Positions 25,920-34,061 of a stretch of 64,000 nt of DNA are shown here, piece after piece. Where the stretch lies: contig DASTZZ010000069.1 of NCBI GenBank assembly GCA_035764005.1, forward strand, positions 124,001 through 188,000, in the 5' to 3' direction. Within the stretch, counting starts at the first letter, position 1. Each line of letters begins with the position of its first letter. This stretch comes from Terriglobales bacterium (GTDB lineage: Bacteria; Acidobacteriota; Terriglobia; Terriglobales; Acidobacteriaceae). Made by a program: the position numbers and the translations under genes. Under the pieces are notes generated by a model. The model was not told the DNA's origin. It did not search any database and worked only from the letters and a program-made list of their open reading frames with translations.

Positions 25920-26609
25920 CTAGCGACAGGAACCATCATCCGAATATTTTCCTGCCGCCAGCATTGCGCTGAGAAATCCTGAGCAGGCTGAAAGCTCCTG
26001 GTAGTCGGCATCCTTGTCCAGGCCGTCTCCACTTAGCGAATAATTCGCAGTGTTCATGGCTTTGCGGGCATCCACGACTTTGTGTTTCCAGTTATCAACC
26101 TGATTGAAGTGATTGGTTAATAAGCGCAATGCATCACGATCGGGCTGAGTTGAAGCCTCAACACTTGCAAGATGTAGGCCCTCAGCAGCGCGATCGTGAA
26201 ACACCCCCAGACGACTCCCATCGCCTGGTATCGCGCGTTGAAGAGCATGCGCAATAGTCGTGTGCCATTCTTTAATCAGTCCTAAATCTTTCAACGCTGC
26301 TGCCATGAATTGTCTTGTCATTGCTTCGGGAACCTGTGTGGGCTCAGATGGAGTGGAAACCGCTGGTAGCGTAAGAATGAGCTGATTGTCTGTAATTTGC
26401 GTTGAGCCGTTTCCGATTCGTGCAAGCGCATCGATATCAACAAATGTTTGCCCACTAATTCGATAGACTATGATTGTTCCGCTGTGACCATTGACGATCA
26501 GCGTAACTTCACGAACATCTGACTGCGATAACGCAATCAGAGACACACTCATTATTAGGGCCACAACCATGACTATTTGTGAGCTGCGACGTGTGACGGC
26601 GCCCAACAT
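25920..26609 (-). CDS. secreted protein of unknown function
   Basis: A 229-aa exported protein. After the signal peptide (to about residue 29) comes a short beta region (EVTLIVNGHSGTIIVYRISGQTFVDIDALARIGNGS) that resembles the N-terminal domain of copper amine oxidase-like proteins, then a helical, Ala/His-containing domain with three late cysteines (LSACSGFL and the C-terminal SCR). The ATG at 26609 has GGGAG six bases upstream; the longer frame from 26696 adds an unlikely Cys-rich leader. I do not recognise a function. Confidence 0.7.
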   Translation of the reverse strand: MLGAVTRRSSQIVMVVALIMSVSLIALSQSDVREVTLIVNGHSGTIIVYRISGQTFVDIDALARIGNGSTQITDNQLILTLPAVSTPSEPTQVPEAMTRQFMAAALKDLGLIKEWHTTIAHALQRAIPGDGSRLGVFHDRAAEGLHLASVEASTQPDRDALRLLTNHFNQVDNWKHKVVDARKAMNTANYSLSGDGLDKDADYQELSACSGFLSAMLAAGKYSDDGSCR

Positions 26610-26688
26610 TCTTAAGCTCCCGCACCAACTTCCTGCAACGCTCTGAACTGATAAACACAGGAATACATGGCATAGCGTTTCTTGCGTT

Positions 26689-26705
26689 ACTGTCAAAACA
26701 TACGG
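26689..26705 (-). promoter_or_regulatory. half-conserved dyad before the 25920-26609 gene
   Basis: Minus strand CCGTAT-GTTT-TGACAGT: good right half, poor left half. TATTCC (26660-26665) follows at offset 30. Confidence 0.35.
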
Positions 26706-26729
26706 GACACTCCTTGATTCTTGGTGCTG

Positions 26730-26746
26730 CTGCTAGTCCTGCCAGT
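26730..26746 (+). promoter_or_regulatory. dyad operator and promoter of the first MscS channel
   Basis: CTGCTA-GTCC-TGCCAGT with CACAAT (26769-26774) beginning 29 bases after the right-half T. It places transcription start near 26781 and so excludes the upstream TTG start at 26774. Confidence 0.5.
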
Positions 26747-26806
26747 CTCGGTTCTTCTTAAGCGCAACCACAATTGCCAATGTTAAAGTTCTGCTGTGCG
26801 TATTCT

Positions 26807-28468
26807 ATGGAACGTGCATTCCACCGCTGCTGGACTGTCACATGCCTCATTTTGATGTCGTGCCTGACGGCGCCCGGATGGGGGCAATTAGGAGTTCCAT
26901 CTACTCCGGCGCCTACGCCGCCGGCACAAAAAGATCCTCTCGGACGCAGTACCCCCCGCGGTACAGTCCTCGGATTCTTAATTGCAGCCGGCAAAGGCGA
27001 CAATCAAATCGCCGCGCAATATCTCAATGCGCGAGATGGAGCGAAGACGACCGCGAATCTTGCAGCGGAACTTTTTGTCGTTCTGAACAGACGCTTGCCG
27101 GCGCGTCTTAATGAAATCAGCGATCGCCCCGAAGGCACTGCGACCAGTCTGCTCAGGCCTGATTTGTATTTGGTCGGAACTGTAAACGGCACCAGCCTTG
27201 ACGTAACGCTTGAACGCATCGATAAGAAGGATACAGGACCAATTTGGCTCTTTTCTCGTACGACGCTGGAAGCAATTCCAGAAATCTACGAGGAAACCCA
27301 CCAAGTTTCTATTGAAGACGTTTTTCCTGCAGCACTTGTCAATAACTATTTATTGGGGGTTCCGGCATACGAATGGCTGTTTGTGTTTGTCGGTCTACCA
27401 CTCGTTTATTTTGCCACTGGGCTGCTCAACCGCCTGCTGGTGCCGATAGTTGGCTGGGCTTTTCGACGCTTTCTTAGACAGGTTTCGCAAACTCCCAAAC
27501 AGGTGCTGCCTCACCCCATCCGTCTATTGATTGTGGCGGGATGCATTAGATGGTTGCTCTCGGCCGTAGGTCTATCGCTCATAGCGCGGCAGTTCTGGTC
27601 GACGCTGGCAACCTTGATCAGCATTTGCGCTTCCGTTTGGCTTTTGATCTTCGTGAATCGCAGAAGCGAGCGGTATGTTCGTTTTCGGAGCCATAATAGA
27701 AATTCCTCGGGAGCAGCATCGGTGCAACGCCTGCTGCGCCGATCCATTGATTTGATACTCGTGTTTGCGGGATTCCTGGTCGTGCTCCGGCACTTTGGAA
27801 TTAGTCCAACAGCCGCACTGGCTGGCCTCGGTGTTGGAGGTATTGCGATCGCCCTGGCAGCCCAGAAGACGCTTGAGAATGTGGTCGGAGGGATTTCGCT
27901 TATCTTGGACGAGGCGGTGCGTGTCGGAGATGTTCTGAAAGTTGGCGAAATCACTGGGACCGTAGACGATATCGGCTTGCGATCGATCAGGATTCGCACC
28001 TTGGATCGCACTATGCTCGTTATTCCCAACGGCCAACTCGCGAATATGAATCTCGAGATCATTTCGTGTCGTGATAAGTTTTGGTTCCATCCAATCATCG
28101 CTGTTCGATATGAGACGACGCCTGCACAGATAAGTTTAATGACGGAGAGTGTGCGGAATTTATTGATAACGAGTCCCTACATAGACCGGGATACTGTGAG
28201 AGTGCGATTCTTACAAATGGCCAGCTTCTCGCTGAATATCGAAGTATTTGCCTATGTGTTTGCGATCGATTGGAATCAATTTTTACGGATGCAAGAGGAG
28301 CTGTTGCACGGGATTATGGCTATCGCACAGCAAGCTGGAGTTCAGTTTGCTTTTCCCTCTCAAACAACCTACCTCGTTACCGATCCAGGCCATAAAAGCT
28401 CTTCTGACGCGATACTGTCGGACCAAGCTCTCAGTAGCACAGCGCGAATGGCCGCAACAGCTCGGTAA
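26807..28468 (+). CDS. MscS-family mechanosensitive channel with periplasmic N-terminal domain
   Basis: A 553-aa inner-membrane channel that would release solutes on hypo-osmotic shock. Order: signal peptide (ending ...APGWGQ), a periplasmic domain of about 150 residues, several membrane helices, the pore helix TM3 (ALAGLGVGGIAIALAAQKTLENVVGG), and the cytoplasmic beta domain (VGDVLKVGEITGTVDDIGLRSIRIRTLDRTMLVIPNGQ...). The ATG at 26807 is chosen from the signal peptide and from the predicted promoter; no strong binding site is seen. A second MscS protein is at 30606. Confidence 0.88.
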   Translation: MERAFHRCWTVTCLILMSCLTAPGWGQLGVPSTPAPTPPAQKDPLGRSTPRGTVLGFLIAAGKGDNQIAAQYLNARDGAKTTANLAAELFVVLNRRLPARLNEISDRPEGTATSLLRPDLYLVGTVNGTSLDVTLERIDKKDTGPIWLFSRTTLEAIPEIYEETHQVSIEDVFPAALVNNYLLGVPAYEWLFVFVGLPLVYFATGLLNRLLVPIVGWAFRRFLRQVSQTPKQVLPHPIRLLIVAGCIRWLLSAVGLSLIARQFWSTLATLISICASVWLLIFVNRRSERYVRFRSHNRNSSGAASVQRLLRRSIDLILVFAGFLVVLRHFGISPTAALAGLGVGGIAIALAAQKTLENVVGGISLILDEAVRVGDVLKVGEITGTVDDIGLRSIRIRTLDRTMLVIPNGQLANMNLEIISCRDKFWFHPIIAVRYETTPAQISLMTESVRNLLITSPYIDRDTVRVRFLQMASFSLNIEVFAYVFAIDWNQFLRMQEELLHGIMAIAQQAGVQFAFPSQTTYLVTDPGHKSSSDAILSDQALSSTARMAATAR

Positions 28469-28505
28469 CTGCTAACTCCACTCTGCTTATACATCTACTG
28501 TCAGC

Positions 28506-28522
28506 CTGTAACTCTTGCCAGT
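28506..28522 (+). promoter_or_regulatory. dyad operator and promoter of the small OmpA-type barrel gene
   Basis: CTGTAA-CTCT-TGCCAGT, followed by TACAGT (28546-28551) at offset 30. Predicted leader about 80 nt. A separate palindromic stretch TTGATATCAATG...TTGATATCGAT at 28556-28583 lies within this leader. Confidence 0.65.
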
Positions 28523-28640
28523 CGCTCCTTCTGGTCGGCGTCATCTACAGTGCTGATTGATATCAATGTCTTATTGATATCGATAAGTTGGAAGGTGACT
28601 CGGCTTGCCTTTCGGACTCACTGAGAAAACGGAGAACAAA

Positions 28641-29297
28641 ATGACCTTGAAAAACCTGTTTGTTTTTGCAACGGTTCTGTTGCTTGGAGTGGCGGCAATG
28701 GCGCAGGAGTATCCAAAGGCAGAGCTCTCTCTAGACTACTCCTACATGCACTTTGCCCCAAGTCAGGCATTCACGCAAAACAAGAGCCTTAACGGCGGTG
28801 GCGGAGCATTCGTCTATAACTTCACTTCCCATCTTGGTGTGAAGATGGACCTTCAGGGATACGGCAGCTTCACCGATAGCTTTACTATTCCTGCCAGCCC
28901 ATCTCTTCCCTCGGGGGCGCACGGAAGCGTGTCAGGCAACCTGTTTACCTATCTTTTTGGTCCGCAGCTCAAGTTCCGCGGCCAGCATATGGAACTGCTT
29001 ACGCATGCTTTGGCCGGTGCTGCACACAGCAACGTCTACGGCAGTGCGTTCAAAACAATCTGCCAGCCTACCGCTACAGGCTGCCCTGGCGTGCAGAATT
29101 CACCGTCGAACAATGGCTGGGCAATGATGCTCGGTGGCGGACTTGATTTTCCAATCAACCATGTTGTCTCAATCAGGCCCGCTGAGTTTGACTACGTGCT
29201 CACACGTTTTGGCAATTTCTTTACCGAAGAAAATGCTAATCAGAACAGCTTTCGGTATTCGGCTGGCGTGGTCTTCAATTTTGGTCACGGTCAGTAA
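28641..29297 (+). CDS. small outer-membrane beta-barrel (OmpA-type N-terminal domain)
   Basis: A 218-aa exported eight-strand-type barrel: signal peptide ending AAMAQ, mature start EYPKAELSLDYSYMHF, and final strand RYSAGVVFNFGHGQ. It is a clear paralogue of the N-terminal barrel of the 58533-60260 protein (EYPKAEL-LDYSY--F, VKMDLQGY-SFT, NSFRY-G--FNFG) but has no C-terminal OmpA domain. Start 28641 has GGAG 7 bases upstream. Probable structural porin; function not known. Confidence 0.8.
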   Translation: MTLKNLFVFATVLLLGVAAMAQEYPKAELSLDYSYMHFAPSQAFTQNKSLNGGGGAFVYNFTSHLGVKMDLQGYGSFTDSFTIPASPSLPSGAHGSVSGNLFTYLFGPQLKFRGQHMELLTHALAGAAHSNVYGSAFKTICQPTATGCPGVQNSPSNNGWAMMLGGGLDFPINHVVSIRPAEFDYVLTRFGNFFTEENANQNSFRYSAGVVFNFGHGQ

Positions 29298-29841
29298 ACT
29301 GAACGGAGACTCCGCTAAGCGAAGGCTCTGCCTGCTCCATAGCGCGTGTTACGATCCTGCGCGCTGGATGTCGACAGAGCCTTTGTTGTCGGCGGCAAAA
29401 TGGTTCCCGAGCCCTCCGAACATCAATGCGCACGCCGGATAAAGCGATCGAATCCCAAGCTAATTGCGATTCCATTTCCCAGGATAAGTATTATCTAAGC
29501 GCTTTTCAGGCGACATTTCGCTTCGCTCCGATTTGAGTTCAGTGTTTTAGCAGCGGCCGATCTCTCCGCGATGCGTACGTCTTCTTGGCAGGAGGCGTTG
29601 CGGAAGGGTGCAAGAAGCACTTAGTGAGCGATTATCGGACTGCGTAAACGTGAAATGCTCCAAGAGTAGAATCCAAGTTCATCCAGCGTCTGGAGCGGCA
29701 GAGGAGCAGCGCCACCGCCGACGAAAGGATCAGGGCAAAAATCACGCGCAGTGTCGCTGCTTCCGGGAGTACGTCAATGAAAGGCTCGAATTGCAGGCTT
29801 TAGCACGAGGGAGCCAACTGTTAAGAAAGCACTAGGTCCCC
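29298..29841. other. intergenic, nothing recognised
   Basis: About 540 bases between convergent genes. The short frames here (for example 29608-29835) have no binding site, signal or family resemblance. No strong hairpin with a T-run was seen. Confidence 0.4.
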
Positions 29842-30405
29842 CTATTTCTTGGCGCCTGGAGGATAATTCTTGAACAGCTTCGCAACAGCTTTGTTCAGAT
29901 TTTTTTCCTGTTTATCGGGCTTGGCCTTCTGATCCAAGGTCTTACTGGCAACACCTCTCCACACTAGACTGTGGTTGGCAGAGTCGTACATGTCAACGGC
30001 TAGCTGGCCGGTATAGATAGTCGATGTCTGTCCGGTAGTCATCGAGGATCCACCGGCGCCCCCATACCATCCACCACGATACCAACCGCCTCCATATCCC
30101 CAATCGGTGCTATACGACGTAAATTGCTTATCTTGGCCGATCGCAGTCTGGTAGCCGACGAACAAATCCGCCTGATCCGAATCAACTTTGCTGAGCCCTT
30201 TTGCTGCTAATTGCGCGTCGATCGCCGCTCTCACCTGCCGTTCGACGAGTTCGTTAGGTGTTTGAGCTCCCTTGATTGGCACCCATTTGTAGGTCTTAAA
30301 TTTGCTGAAGTCCGCGCTCTTGTCGAAGTTATAGCGAACATCCTGTGCAAATAAGGATGTTACCGCCAGCAAAAGCACGGCAGATAAGCAAGTGATTCTC
30401 GACAT
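29842..30405 (-). CDS. DUF4136 lipoprotein-like exported protein
   Basis: A 187-aa exported protein with the DUF4136 pattern: DVRYNFDKSADFSKFKTYKW at the mature start, then ...QVRAAIDAQLAAKGL..., a Gly/Tyr/Trp-rich loop (WGYGGGWYRGGWYGGAGG), and YTGQLAVDMYDSANHSLVWRGVASKTL. The signal peptide ends SLFAQ with no lipobox Cys, so it is periplasmic rather than lipidated. Members are usually envelope proteins of unknown role. A strong dyad operator lies about 140 bases upstream. Confidence 0.85.
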   Translation of the reverse strand: MSRITCLSAVLLLAVTSLFAQDVRYNFDKSADFSKFKTYKWVPIKGAQTPNELVERQVRAAIDAQLAAKGLSKVDSDQADLFVGYQTAIGQDKQFTSYSTDWGYGGGWYRGGWYGGAGGSSMTTGQTSTIYTGQLAVDMYDSANHSLVWRGVASKTLDQKAKPDKQEKNLNKAVAKLFKNYPPGAKK

Positions 30406-30540
30406 AGACTTCTCCAGTTCTAGATTTCAATAAAACTGCCAATTCCAGAGCCTGGGTCGATGGTGTTTCACACGAGTCACACAGGCATCTTGATTCAGGC
30501 TGTTCGTCAGGATGGTAGACGGCCAAAGCTGTCGAGGGCC

Positions 30541-30557
30541 ACTGACAAAGGTTACAG
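30541..30557 (-). promoter_or_regulatory. dyad operator and promoter of the DUF4136 gene
   Basis: Minus strand CTGTAA-CCTT-TGTCAGT, with TACCAT (30512-30517) at offset 30. Predicted leader about 100 nt. Confidence 0.6.
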
Positions 30558-30605
30558 CTTACAGAGGTAGAGATTCGGTGAGTACGGGCAAACGTACCAC
30601 GATAT

Positions 30606-32297
30606 TTAGCTTGCGACTCCTGCATTCATCGTGGTATCGGGAACAGCGGTCTCGCTGACGTTAGCCGGCGGATCGAACCAATGGGCCTTCGGTACGACTT
30701 GGGGTTCAATAGGATCTCGTCGATAATGCGGGGTCATGATCTGCACTCCATATTCATTAAATACATCCTGAATCCGCCGGTGCAGCAAAGCCAGCATTGG
30801 CACTTTCTCCTCGGCGCGGTCGAGATATGCGTTTAATTGATATTGAACCGCATAGTCGCCGAGGGCTGTCTGCAAGACAAATGGAGCTGGAGACCGTCGA
30901 ATTCCTTCCGTGTGCTCTGCGGCGAGAAGCAACATCGCTTCCACTTGACGCCAAGGGGCACTGTAGCCAATCGTGACTTCTGTGTGAACAATCACGCCTG
31001 TGGTCTTCTGTAGCTTCGAATAATTCTTAGTCTGGGTTGTCACGACAAGCGAATTCGGAATATTTACTACTTCATTTTTTATAGTACGGATCTTGGTCGA
31101 TAACGCGCCTACCTCGATGACGACACCCTCGGTCGCGTCGATGCTGACGTAGTCGCCGGCCTTAAAAGCGCGTGAATACATAAGCAATATCCCACAAAGC
31201 GCCTGTCCAAAAACACCTGAAGATCCAAGAGTCACGAGTAGTCCCAGTAGAACGGATATACCTTTAAAAGCGTCGGTTTGACTCCCAGGCAGGTTCGGAT
31301 AAGCCAACACCAGGCCGAATATCCAGATGCCTGCCGCCACCAATCGACGCGTGGGTGCCGCGACCTCAGGATGAATGAGTTGCAGCGTAATCTCTCCGGA
31401 CTTTATGGAATAGAAGAGCTTGTTGATCGCTCTTGTTGAGACATAACAGGCCGCCATGATGATCGCCACCATTGTTAAGCCGGGAAGCGCACGTGCAATG
31501 GCACTCCCAACCTGAAGCAGAAGCAATAGAGCCTTTCTGCTGAAGGTTTCTCCCCACGGACGGGTATATGGAAATCGCTGAAGGATAAATGTGAGCCACA
31601 GATTGGCAACGCCTAGTTCAAGTCCAATGACTGACAGCAGAATGAACGTGCGATACGCGCCGCGGCTGATTCGGGCCAGGGCTGTAAGACGTTCTCCGGC
31701 CTCCACCGCGAAGCGGCGATGATGGTCTACAAACCGTTGGAACGCGATCCGCATCTTGTGCATGATCAGCAAGAACACGAGAAAACCAACGGTTGCTCCG
31801 GAAGCAAAGATGATGCTTTCAACGAGACCGGTCATGCTGCGAGCTTCAAAAGATTCTTTTATTGCAACGTTCAGCCGTCGTTGCGCTTCTTCAGACACTT
31901 GCTGAATGGTTTGCCCCGACGTCGGGTCTAAATCTTCATAGACGATGGCGAATGCGAGGTTGCCTCCCATGTAGAAGGCTACGCCTTGGGAAATCGGCTT
32001 CATCGCCACCAAAGGCGGAGTCGCACTCCCTTTTAGGATTTCATTCACTCTCGCCCCAATGTCTTTTGCCCGCATGGCAGGGATAAATCCGCCCACGGTG
32101 GCACGCAGCATAACTATGTCACGGTTGTGAATTCGCAACATCGTTTCCAACTCCGGCGTGCCTTTAATTTCGATGCTCGAGTGTTCGGGCGAGAGTTTAG
32201 ATACGTCTTGCGCAACCACGATTCGTATTAGCAGCAGGAGCAACGCTGCGCACCATCGCAGCTTTGACAGCTGACACAAGCGCGGCGTTTGATTCAT
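30606..32297 (-). CDS. second MscS-family mechanosensitive channel
   Basis: A 563-aa inner-membrane channel: signal peptide, periplasmic domain of about 120 residues (including the QxxxxxQxxLNVAIKES region), four or five membrane helices, a pore helix region (GLLVTLGSSGVFGQALCGILLMYSRAFKAGDYVSI), and the beta domain (EGVVIEVGALSTKIRTIKNEVVNIPNSLV). The pore helix is less Gly/Ala-regular than in the first MscS protein at 26807, so gating may differ. Divergent from the DcaP-like porin; each side has its own dyad operator. Confidence 0.88.
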   Translation of the reverse strand: MNQTPRLCQLSKLRWCAALLLLLIRIVVAQDVSKLSPEHSSIEIKGTPELETMLRIHNRDIVMLRATVGGFIPAMRAKDIGARVNEILKGSATPPLVAMKPISQGVAFYMGGNLAFAIVYEDLDPTSGQTIQQVSEEAQRRLNVAIKESFEARSMTGLVESIIFASGATVGFLVFLLIMHKMRIAFQRFVDHHRRFAVEAGERLTALARISRGAYRTFILLSVIGLELGVANLWLTFILQRFPYTRPWGETFSRKALLLLLQVGSAIARALPGLTMVAIIMAACYVSTRAINKLFYSIKSGEITLQLIHPEVAAPTRRLVAAGIWIFGLVLAYPNLPGSQTDAFKGISVLLGLLVTLGSSGVFGQALCGILLMYSRAFKAGDYVSIDATEGVVIEVGALSTKIRTIKNEVVNIPNSLVVTTQTKNYSKLQKTTGVIVHTEVTIGYSAPWRQVEAMLLLAAEHTEGIRRSPAPFVLQTALGDYAVQYQLNAYLDRAEEKVPMLALLHRRIQDVFNEYGVQIMTPHYRRDPIEPQVVPKAHWFDPPANVSETAVPDTTMNAGVAS

Positions 32298-32379
32298 GAG
32301 ATCGATCCGACTTCCTGCATAATTCGTTCAGCTTAGACAGTGTGCTTCCACAGAGTAGGCTGCGCTGCTATGACCTTCT

Positions 32380-32396
32380 ATTGGCACTTGTAACAG
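32380..32396 (-). promoter_or_regulatory. dyad operator and promoter of the second MscS channel
   Basis: Minus strand CTGTTA-CAAG-TGCCAAT, with TACTCT (32352-32357) exactly 29 bases after the right half begins. Predicted leader about 48 nt. Confidence 0.55.
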
Positions 32397-32451
32397 TAAT
32401 GTACCTACATATGGATCGAGTATTGCTCTCGAGTGCCTGGCTAAGTACCGG

Positions 32452-32468
32452 CTGCAACTTTTGACAGT
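32452..32468 (+). promoter_or_regulatory. dyad operator and promoter of the DcaP-like porin operon
   Basis: CTGCAA-CTTT-TGACAGT, with TACTTA (32493-32498) at offset 31. It places transcription start near 32505, downstream of the GTG at 32478. Confidence 0.55.
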
Positions 32469-32528
32469 TTGTAACAAGTGCCGTCAACGAAATACTTAAC
32501 CACACTTCTACCGTTACGGAGTGCACCT

Positions 32529-34007
32529 GTGATCTTTACTCGCAAATATCTTTCTCGCATCTCCATATGCCTTGCATTGTATGCAACCGTATCTTATGCG
32601 CAAAGCTCAGATCCCGGCCCCACTGGCGTCGAGGATTTGCAAAAACAACTTGAGAATCTGAGGAATCAAATGGCAGACGTGCAGAACCAGCTCAATCGAC
32701 TTTCCGCACGACCTGCCGAATCGCAGAGTGCGGGCGCGGCCAATGCGCAGCAGTCGTCTGACCAGCAACAGAAAGAAGAAGTCATTGAAGAGCTGAGCAA
32801 GCAGACAAAGCACGCCACAGGAGAAGCGGTGGCCGGCTACGAAACATATTCTCAAGATTCTCAGGCTGCCCCGCGTCTGGACAATTCTCCTCTCGATCCG
32901 AATTTTCCAGGATATTTCCGACTTCCAGGTACAAAGACGCTTCTGAAAATCGGGGGCTACTTCAAAACCGACTTTATTCGCGACCTCAGGCCCGCGGGTG
33001 ATACCGAACGCTTTATTCCATCGGGTATTCCGGTGCCGGCAAGTGGAGGCGGAACCAACTCGACAGTGTCTGTCCGGCCCACCCGGTTGAATATGGATTT
33101 CCTCATTCCCCTGGAAGACCTCGGGAGCGTCAGGTTCTTTGTTGAGGGCGATCTTTTCGGGTCCAGTTCGACTACACCGCGCATGCGCCATGCATATGCA
33201 CAGATGAAGAACTTTTTGATTGGGCAAACGTTTTCAAATTTCCAGGATCCCGATTCAGGGCCGGATCAACTCGATTTTCAAGGACCCAACGCGCAGGTCT
33301 CGTTACGCAATCCACAGTTCCGTTACTCGATTCCCCTTGCCGAAAAGACCAGCTTCAGACTTTCTCTCGAAAAGGCGTCGTCGGACATCGCGTTCAAAAC
33401 TCCAGAGTTCAATGCATTACCAAGTAACCAGGCGCCTGACGGAACGGCCACCTTTCGGCACGATATGGACAAAGGCCACGTTCAAGTCTCCGCATTACTT
33501 CGAAGTGTTGGAGCCTTCTTACCAAACGGAGTCAGTGACTCGGTATTTGCGTGGGGATTTAATTTCACTGGATCTCAGAAAACGTTCGACAAAGATACCT
33601 TTGTCTATCAGGGAGTTTACGGAAATGGCATTGAGCGGTATCTCAACGATACGTCTGGGCTGGGTATCGATGCCGCAGTGAAGAGCACCCAGGATCCACA
33701 TCTCAAAGCAGTGCCCGTAGTGGCTGCATATGGAAGCTATCAACATTTCTGGGTTGACAAAGTCCGATCATCGGTCATGTACGGCTTCGTACAGGTCGAT
33801 AACACTGATTTCCAGCCCGGCACGACGTTCCATCAAAGCAATTACACAGCAACAAACATTATTTGGAACGTTGTTGGATCTCTGAACGTAGGTACAGAGT
33901 TTCTGTATGGATGGGTAGTAAAGAAAGACGGCTCTACAGGCACGGCGCCTCGCCTAATGCTGAGTGCCAAATATAACTTCGTCAAAGCTGGGAGCTCTGG
34001 AAAGTAG
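32529..34007 (+). CDS. DcaP-like outer-membrane porin
   Basis: A 492-aa trimeric-porin type protein. The signal peptide ends VSYAQ; a coiled coil follows (DLQKQLENLRNQMADVQNQLNRL), then the conserved opening of DcaP porins (GYFRLPGTKTLLKIGGYFKTDFIRD) and a barrel running to KYNFVKAGSSGK. DcaP porins take up small, often negatively charged molecules such as dicarboxylates. The GTG at 32529 has GGAG 8 bases upstream and lies after the predicted transcription start, so it is preferred to the GTG at 32478. It precedes the amino-acid decarboxylase by 54 bases and may admit its substrate. Confidence 0.85.
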   Translation: MIFTRKYLSRISICLALYATVSYAQSSDPGPTGVEDLQKQLENLRNQMADVQNQLNRLSARPAESQSAGAANAQQSSDQQQKEEVIEELSKQTKHATGEAVAGYETYSQDSQAAPRLDNSPLDPNFPGYFRLPGTKTLLKIGGYFKTDFIRDLRPAGDTERFIPSGIPVPASGGGTNSTVSVRPTRLNMDFLIPLEDLGSVRFFVEGDLFGSSSTTPRMRHAYAQMKNFLIGQTFSNFQDPDSGPDQLDFQGPNAQVSLRNPQFRYSIPLAEKTSFRLSLEKASSDIAFKTPEFNALPSNQAPDGTATFRHDMDKGHVQVSALLRSVGAFLPNGVSDSVFAWGFNFTGSQKTFDKDTFVYQGVYGNGIERYLNDTSGLGIDAAVKSTQDPHLKAVPVVAAYGSYQHFWVDKVRSSVMYGFVQVDNTDFQPGTTFHQSNYTATNIIWNVVGSLNVGTEFLYGWVVKKDGSTGTAPRLMLSAKYNFVKAGSSGK

Positions 34008-34061
34008 CTTAGAGTCCGGCCGGAAAACAACAAACAGCCAGACACGTTACGGAGGAGTGTG

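Noticed and set aside
29608-29835. 75-residue frame in the 29.3-29.8 kb gap
   Set aside because: No ribosome binding site, signal, or recognisable composition; treated as noise.
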